From Tropicimonas sediminicola (GTDB lineage Bacteria; Pseudomonadota; Alphaproteobacteria; Rhodobacterales; Rhodobacteraceae): a DNA stretch of 64,000 nt. The stretch spans positions 620,001 to 684,000 of the forward strand of contig NZ_FZOY01000001.1 of NCBI RefSeq assembly GCF_900188335.1. The letters are read 5' to 3'. Shown here piece by piece: positions 59,633 through 64,000 of this stretch; positions within the stretch are counted from its first letter, which is position 1; the number at the start of each line of letters is the position of its first letter. A program made the translations under genes and the position numbers. The notes beneath the pieces were generated by a model. The model saw nothing but the letters and a program-made list of their open reading frames with translations, was not told the origin of the DNA and did not search any database.

Positions 59633-60514
59633 ATGAAAAACATGAACCTCTATTCGCGCGGCGACAAGATCTTCGTCTTCGCCAACATGGTGCTGATCGC
59701 GCTCTTCACGGTCGCCGCGCTGTACCCCTTCATCTACATTGCCGCGCTGTCCTTCAGCTCGGGATTTGCAGCCGCCGCCGGCAAGGTCGTGCTCACGCCG
59801 ATCGAGCTGACCCTGGCCGCCTACGAGAGGGTGATGTCGGAGCCCGCGTTCTGGAACTCCTACAAGAACACCTTCATCTACACCTTCGGCGGCACGCTGA
59901 CCTCGCTGCTGATCGTGATCCCGGGGGCCTATGCCCTGTCGCGGCCGCAGCTCTGGGGGCGTCGCTTCTGGAACCTGCTGGTGGCGTTCACGATGTGGTT
60001 CCACGCCGGCATGATCCCGTTCTTTCTGAACATGCGGGACCTGGGCCTGCTGGACAGCTACTTCGGCATCATCATCGGTTTCGCGGTCAACGCCTTCAAC
60101 ATCATCCTGCTGCGCAACTTCTTCGAGAGCATCCCGACGTCCTTCGAAGAGGCGGCCCGCATGGACGGTGCCAATGAATGGCAGGTGCTGTGGAAGGTGT
60201 TCGTCCCGCTGTCGAAGCCGGCCATCGCCACGATCACGCTGTTCTGCATCGTGGCCCGCTGGAACGGCTTCTTCTGGGCCATGGTGCTGCTGACCGACGA
60301 GGGCAAGATCCCGCTCCAGGTCTACCTGCGCCACACGATCGCGGAACTCAGCGACGACGAGGAATTCTCTTCGACCCTGCTGAGCGCACCCTACTCGGTG
60401 GAGACGGTCACGGCGGCGATCATCGTCTGTTCGATCATCCCCGTCCTGCTCATCTACCCCTGGGTTCAGAAGTACTTCAACAAGGGCATCCTGCTCGGAG
60501 GTGTGAAGGAATGA
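59633..60514 (+). CDS. ABC permease, YtcP/AlgM2 type
   Basis: 293 residues, the same length as Sphingomonas AlgM2. Six helices, with the EAA loop FEEAARMDGANEWQVLWKVFVPLSKP. It starts YSRGDKIFVFANMVLIALF, the normal opening of this family. It follows the first permease by 10 bases. Confidence 0.88.
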   Translation: MKNMNLYSRGDKIFVFANMVLIALFTVAALYPFIYIAALSFSSGFAAAAGKVVLTPIELTLAAYERVMSEPAFWNSYKNTFIYTFGGTLTSLLIVIPGAYALSRPQLWGRRFWNLLVAFTMWFHAGMIPFFLNMRDLGLLDSYFGIIIGFAVNAFNIILLRNFFESIPTSFEEAARMDGANEWQVLWKVFVPLSKPAIATITLFCIVARWNGFFWAMVLLTDEGKIPLQVYLRHTIAELSDDEEFSSTLLSAPYSVETVTAAIIVCSIIPVLLIYPWVQKYFNKGILLGGVKE

Positions 60515-60546
60515 AGACGTCAATTATCGCATACAGGGAGGTATCC

Positions 60547-62103
60547 ATGCGAATTCTGACACTCACTGCTGCCGTACTGGCGACAACGGCACTGACCGGC
60601 GTCACCCCGGCACTGGCCAACGATGATCTCAAGATCGTCGACGAGCCGCTGGAACTGACGGTCCACATCCACCATGTCCGCTCCACGGCCTATGACGAAA
60701 ACTGGCCGGTGGAGAAGGTGGCCCAGGAGCTCACCAACGTCTATCTCAAGAACGCCACCGTCGGCTCGAACACGACCAACAGCGAAGAGGCCATGAACCT
60801 CCTTCTGGCCACCGGCAAGCTGCCCGACATCATCGGCAGCGCCCGGATCAAGGAAGCGGTCGACCAGTACGGTCCGCAGGGCGCCTTCCTGCCGCTCAAC
60901 GAGCTGATCGAAGAGCACGCGCCGCACATCAAGGCGTTCTTCGACGAGAACCCGGACCTGATGAAGGCCGCCTCCTCCTCGGACGGCAACCTCTACTACA
61001 TCCCCTACCTGCCGGACGGGAAGTATGGCCGCGGGTACTTCATCCGCTACGACTGGCTCGAAACTCTCGGGCTGGAAGTGCCGAACACCGTCGACGAGCT
61101 GTACGAAGTCCTGACCGCGTTCCGGACTCAGGACCCGAACGGCAACGGCGTCCAGGACGAGATCCCCTACTTCGCCCGCCAGTGGGAAGAACTGCCGCGT
61201 CTGGTGACACTCTGGGGCGGCCGGTCGTCGGGGTCCGACACCTACCACGACTTCTACGTCGAGGATGGCAAGATCCAGTATCCCTACATGGGAGAGGGCT
61301 ACAAGGAAGGCATCAAGAACCTCGCCAAGTGGTACGAGGAAGGCCTGATCGACCCGGAAGTCTTCACCCGTGGTTCGTCCTCGCGTGAATACCTGTTGTC
61401 CGAGAACCTCGGCGGCATGACGCACGACTGGTTCGCCTCCACCGCCGGCTACAACGACTCGCTCGCCGACAAGATCCCCGGCTTCTCGTTCAAGGCGATG
61501 ATTCCGCCGGAGAACGTGAATGGCGACCGGATCGCCGAGCACCGCCGGATTCTCGTGAAGCCGGACGGCTGGGCCATCGGCGGCACCAACAAGCACCCGG
61601 TCGAGACCATCAAGTATTTCGACTTCTACTTCTCGCCCGAAGGCCGCCGGCTGGTGAACTTCGGTGTCGAGGGTGAGCAATACACGATGGTCGACGGCAA
61701 GCCTCAGTTCACGGAAGAATTCCTGACCAATGGCCGCCCCGTGAACTCGCAGCTCTACGAGATCGGTGCGCAGCTTCAGGCGCGCGGCTACTACCAGGAC
61801 TACGAGTACGAGAAGCAGTGGTCGAACCAGTACGCGCTTGAGGGCATCGAGCTCTACGAGCAGGGCGACTACCTGATCCCCGACTTCCTCGGCGTGGCGA
61901 TGAACGCCGACGAGCAGCGGGTCTTCGACAAGTACTTCAGCCAGGCCCGGACCTACATGCTCGAGAAGCAGCAGGCCTGGATCCTCGGTGCCGCCGACGT
62001 GGAAGAAGAGTGGGATGCCTACATGTCCCAACTCGACCGCATGGGCATGAACGACGTGCTCGAAGTCATGCAGTCCGCCTACGACCGTCAGTACGGCGGC
62101 TGA
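60547..62103 (+). CDS. ABC substrate-binding protein, AlgQ-like
   Basis: 518 residues from ATG 60547, which has AGGGAGG and gives a clean signal peptide (MRILTLTAAVLATTALTGV, cleavage after TPALA). An ATG at 60511 overlaps the permease stop but lacks this. The large size and the calcium-loop-like DPNGNGVQDEIPY (within 190-215) match AlgQ1/AlgQ2, which bind alginate oligosaccharides. RYDWLETLGLEVPNTVDELYEVL and the C-terminal YMLEKQQAWI also fit that family (lipoproteins LplA/LipO are relatives, but no lipobox is seen here). A hairpin follows the stop. Confidence 0.85.
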   Translation: MRILTLTAAVLATTALTGVTPALANDDLKIVDEPLELTVHIHHVRSTAYDENWPVEKVAQELTNVYLKNATVGSNTTNSEEAMNLLLATGKLPDIIGSARIKEAVDQYGPQGAFLPLNELIEEHAPHIKAFFDENPDLMKAASSSDGNLYYIPYLPDGKYGRGYFIRYDWLETLGLEVPNTVDELYEVLTAFRTQDPNGNGVQDEIPYFARQWEELPRLVTLWGGRSSGSDTYHDFYVEDGKIQYPYMGEGYKEGIKNLAKWYEEGLIDPEVFTRGSSSREYLLSENLGGMTHDWFASTAGYNDSLADKIPGFSFKAMIPPENVNGDRIAEHRRILVKPDGWAIGGTNKHPVETIKYFDFYFSPEGRRLVNFGVEGEQYTMVDGKPQFTEEFLTNGRPVNSQLYEIGAQLQARGYYQDYEYEKQWSNQYALEGIELYEQGDYLIPDFLGVAMNADEQRVFDKYFSQARTYMLEKQQAWILGAADVEEEWDAYMSQLDRMGMNDVLEVMQSAYDRQYGG

Positions 62104-62119
62104 CCTGACACCTCCCGGC

Positions 62120-62148
62120 GCCGTCCGTCCGATCCCCGGACGGGCGGC
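62120..62148 (+). other. intercistronic hairpin after AlgQ-like gene
   Basis: An 11-bp stem (GCCGTCCGTCC 62120-62130 with GGACGGGCGGC 62138-62148, one G-U pair), 16 bases after the stop; a weaker stem follows near 62165-62195. Same arrangement as after the other binding-protein genes. Confidence 0.55.
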
Positions 62149-62233
62149 GTCCCCAAGGCCGGCTCCGCCCGATACTCCGTGTCCCGGGCGGCGCCATTTA
62201 TCCGTAACACCCGATATTCAAGGACGCCCGTCG

Positions 62234-64000
62234 ATGCCTTCGACCGCCACAAAAGACGCCACCGCCTATCTCGATGAACCCAAGGCCGGTCGGCTGAACA
62301 TCCAGTATGCGCCGTCCGGAGGCGAGGCGGTTGTCGAGAACCCGCCGCGCTTCATGTGGCTGCCCGTGGTCGAGGAAGGCGCCCGCTACGTCCTGCGCGT
62401 GTCGCAGGACCCCGCGTTTCCCAAGAAGGCCACGCAGTATTTCACCGATATTCCGCTGAACTTCCTGACCCCCGACGTCGTGTTCGAGCCGGGCGCCTAC
62501 CATTGGGGCTATGCCGAGTGGGATGCCGAGTCCAAGGCCCCCTCGACCGTCTGGAGTTCCACCCGCAGTTTCGTGATCCCCGAGGGCCTGCCGCAGGTTC
62601 CGCTTCTCAAGCGTGACGGCCGCTACGCCAAGGCCGACATGGCGCACCCGCGCCTCTGGCTCGGGCCCAAGGATCTCGAGGAGTTCAAGAAGGCCGTGGC
62701 CAAGGATCCGGACAAGTGCACCTGGTCGACCTTCTACGAAAAGAGCGTCACGCCCTGGATCGACCGGCCGATCACCGAGGAGATCGCGCCCTATCCGAAC
62801 AACCAGCGGACCCCGCCGGTCTGGCGCCAAGGGTATATCGACTGCCAGGAAGTACTCTACGCGATCCGTCACCTCGCCGTGGCCGGCAAGGTCCTGGACG
62901 ACCAGGCGCTGCTGGACCGTGCCAAGGAATGGCTCCTGTCCGTTGCCGAATGGGACCCGAAGGGCACCACGTCGCGCTCCTACACCGACGAATGGGCCTA
63001 CCGCATCGCCGATGCGCTCGCCTGGGGCTATGACTGGCTCCATGACCAGATGACCCAGGAGGAGCGCGACAAGGTCCGCGCCTCGCTGCTGGAGCGCACC
63101 CGCGATGTCGCCGAGCACGCGATCAAGCACGCCAACATCCACCTCTTCCCCTATGACAGCCACGCGGTGCGCTCGGTCTACGCGGTGCTGATCCCGTGCT
63201 GCATCGCCATGCTGGGCGAGGAGGAAGAGGCCCGGGAATGGCTCGACTACTGCATCGAGTTCCTTTTCACCGTCTACTCGCCCTGGGGCGACACCGATGG
63301 CGGCTGGGCCGAGGGGCCGCATTACTGGATGACCGCCATGGCCTACCTGGTGGACGGCGCCAACTACCTGAAGAACTTCAACGGCATCGACCTCTACAAG
63401 CGTCCGTTCTTCCAGAAGACCGGGGACTTTCCGCTCTACACCAAGCCGCCCACCACGCGCCGCGGCACTTTCGGCGACGATTCCACCATGGGCGACCTTG
63501 TCTGCCTCAAGGTCGGCTACAACCTGCGCCAATACGCGGGCGTGACCGGCAACGGCGCCTACCAGTGGTACTATGACGAGCTGAAGCGGAACGATCCGGG
63601 CACCGAGGGCATGTTCTACAACTACGGCTGGTGGGACCTGAACTTCGACGAGATGTGCTACCGCCACGATTACCCGATCGTGCAGGCCGAGCCGCCGGCG
63701 GACGATCAGCGCCTGCGCTGGTTCAAGGGCATCGGCTGGGCCGCGATCCAGCACCGGATGGGCAATCCCGACGAGCATATCAGCTTCGTCTTCAAGTCCT
63801 CCCCCTGGGGCTCGATCAGCCACAGCCACGGCGACCAGAACGCATTCTGCATGTCGGCCTTCGGCGAAGACCTGATGGTCAACTCGGGCTACTACATCGG
63901 TTTCAACACCTCGATGCACCGTCAGTGGCGGCGCCAGACGAAGTCGAAATGCGCCATCCTGATCAATGGCAAGGGCCAGTATGCCGACCGCGACAAGGTC
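62234..64000 (+). CDS. PL15-type exolytic oligoalginate lyase (partial, runs off window)
   Basis: 589 codons without a stop; the gene continues past 64000. ATG 62234 has AAGGA 9 bases upstream. Residues 1-125 form a beta-rich N-terminal domain; then a helical barrel (DUF4962/heparinase-type); and the start of the C-terminal beta-sandwich. His310 (DSHAV), Tyr364 (GPHYW) and His530 (SHSHGDQ) fall one residue from the His311, Tyr365 and His531 that I recall as active-site residues of Agrobacterium Atu3025. That enzyme releases unsaturated uronate monomers from alginate oligomers. No signal peptide is seen, so it would act in the cytoplasm on imported oligosaccharides. A heparinase-like activity on another uronan is the main alternative. 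Confidence 0.83.
   Translation, partial: MPSTATKDATAYLDEPKAGRLNIQYAPSGGEAVVENPPRFMWLPVVEEGARYVLRVSQDPAFPKKATQYFTDIPLNFLTPDVVFEPGAYHWGYAEWDAESKAPSTVWSSTRSFVIPEGLPQVPLLKRDGRYAKADMAHPRLWLGPKDLEEFKKAVAKDPDKCTWSTFYEKSVTPWIDRPITEEIAPYPNNQRTPPVWRQGYIDCQEVLYAIRHLAVAGKVLDDQALLDRAKEWLLSVAEWDPKGTTSRSYTDEWAYRIADALAWGYDWLHDQMTQEERDKVRASLLERTRDVAEHAIKHANIHLFPYDSHAVRSVYAVLIPCCIAMLGEEEEAREWLDYCIEFLFTVYSPWGDTDGGWAEGPHYWMTAMAYLVDGANYLKNFNGIDLYKRPFFQKTGDFPLYTKPPTTRRGTFGDDSTMGDLVCLKVGYNLRQYAGVTGNGAYQWYYDELKRNDPGTEGMFYNYGWWDLNFDEMCYRHDYPIVQAEPPADDQRLRWFKGIGWAAIQHRMGNPDEHISFVFKSSPWGSISHSHGDQNAFCMSAFGEDLMVNSGYYIGFNTSMHRQWRRQTKSKCAILINGKGQYADRDKV

Noticed and set aside
1-64000. CRISPR arrays, tRNA or rRNA genes, insertion sequences, phage or integrase genes
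   Set aside because: No regularly spaced repeats, cloverleaf-like segments, transposase motifs or long terminal inverted repeats were seen on either strand.

Overview
The window looks like a chromosomal or megaplasmid segment of a marine alphaproteobacterium of the Rhodobacteraceae/Roseobacter group. Evidence: high GC; dense, often overlapping genes; many TRAP and ABC uptake systems; a TauR/Tpa/Xsc taurine pathway; a Hint-domain protein of the roseobacter type; and a DUF3305/DUF3306 formate dehydrogenase cluster. I see no rRNA, tRNA, CRISPR array, insertion sequence or phage gene. Assignments come from reading motifs and gene order; no database search was run.

Region 1 (1-10751), sulfonate dissimilation: the end of soeA, then soeB and soeC (sulfite dehydrogenase), face xsc across a strong terminator. 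tauR and tpa follow on the minus strand and tauABC leaves divergently. Together they import taurine, transaminate it to sulfoacetaldehyde, cleave that to acetyl phosphate and sulfite, and oxidise the sulfite. Paired direct repeats that look like TauR sites lie in both the tpa/tauA and tauR/xsc gaps with the same 23-bp period. TauC carries an unexpected Ig/cadherin-like periplasmic insertion. Region 2 (11002-22779): a secreted-type Hint protein; an IclR-controlled cluster (2-hydroxyacid dehydrogenase, zinc alcohol dehydrogenase, cupin, TRAP transporter, SDR, an orphan 116-aa protein, an FAD oxidoreductase); then a PuuB-like amine oxidase that ends the next operon. Region 3 (22784-26792): a PotABCD-type polyamine ABC transporter.

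Region 4 (27016-50716) is a 24-kb formate dehydrogenase island bracketed by a histidine kinase and, 22 kb away, its likely response regulator. The regulator is NtrC-like but lacks the sigma-54 GAFTGA loop. In between are Moco genes (fdhD-mobA-mobB-moeA, all overlapping), a tungstate transporter (tupBCA), a minus-strand set (DUF6494-like, Mrp/ApbC, a degenerate biotin-ligase-like protein, DUF6505-like), a periplasmic cytochrome c whose N-terminus resembles a TupA with its middle lobe removed, a multi-cluster ferredoxin, and the operon DUF3305-DUF3306-torD-like-fdhX-fdhA-fdhB-fdhC-(WD40 cytochrome c)-(41-aa membrane peptide)-regulator. The whole suggests a tungsten-dependent, Tat-exported, membrane-bound formate dehydrogenase passing electrons to cytochrome b and c.

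Region 5 (50726-64000): a MATE transporter, then a probable alginate/uronate locus. It has a TRAP transporter, two GntR/FCD regulators, an ABC importer whose subunit sizes match the Sphingomonas AlgS-AlgM1-AlgM2-AlgQ system, and, running off the end of the window, a PL15-type exolytic oligoalginate lyase with its key His and Tyr in place. An ExuR/UxuR-like operator lies between the TRAP operon and the first regulator. A recurring feature across the window is a GC-rich hairpin directly after each solute-binding-protein gene that heads its operon.
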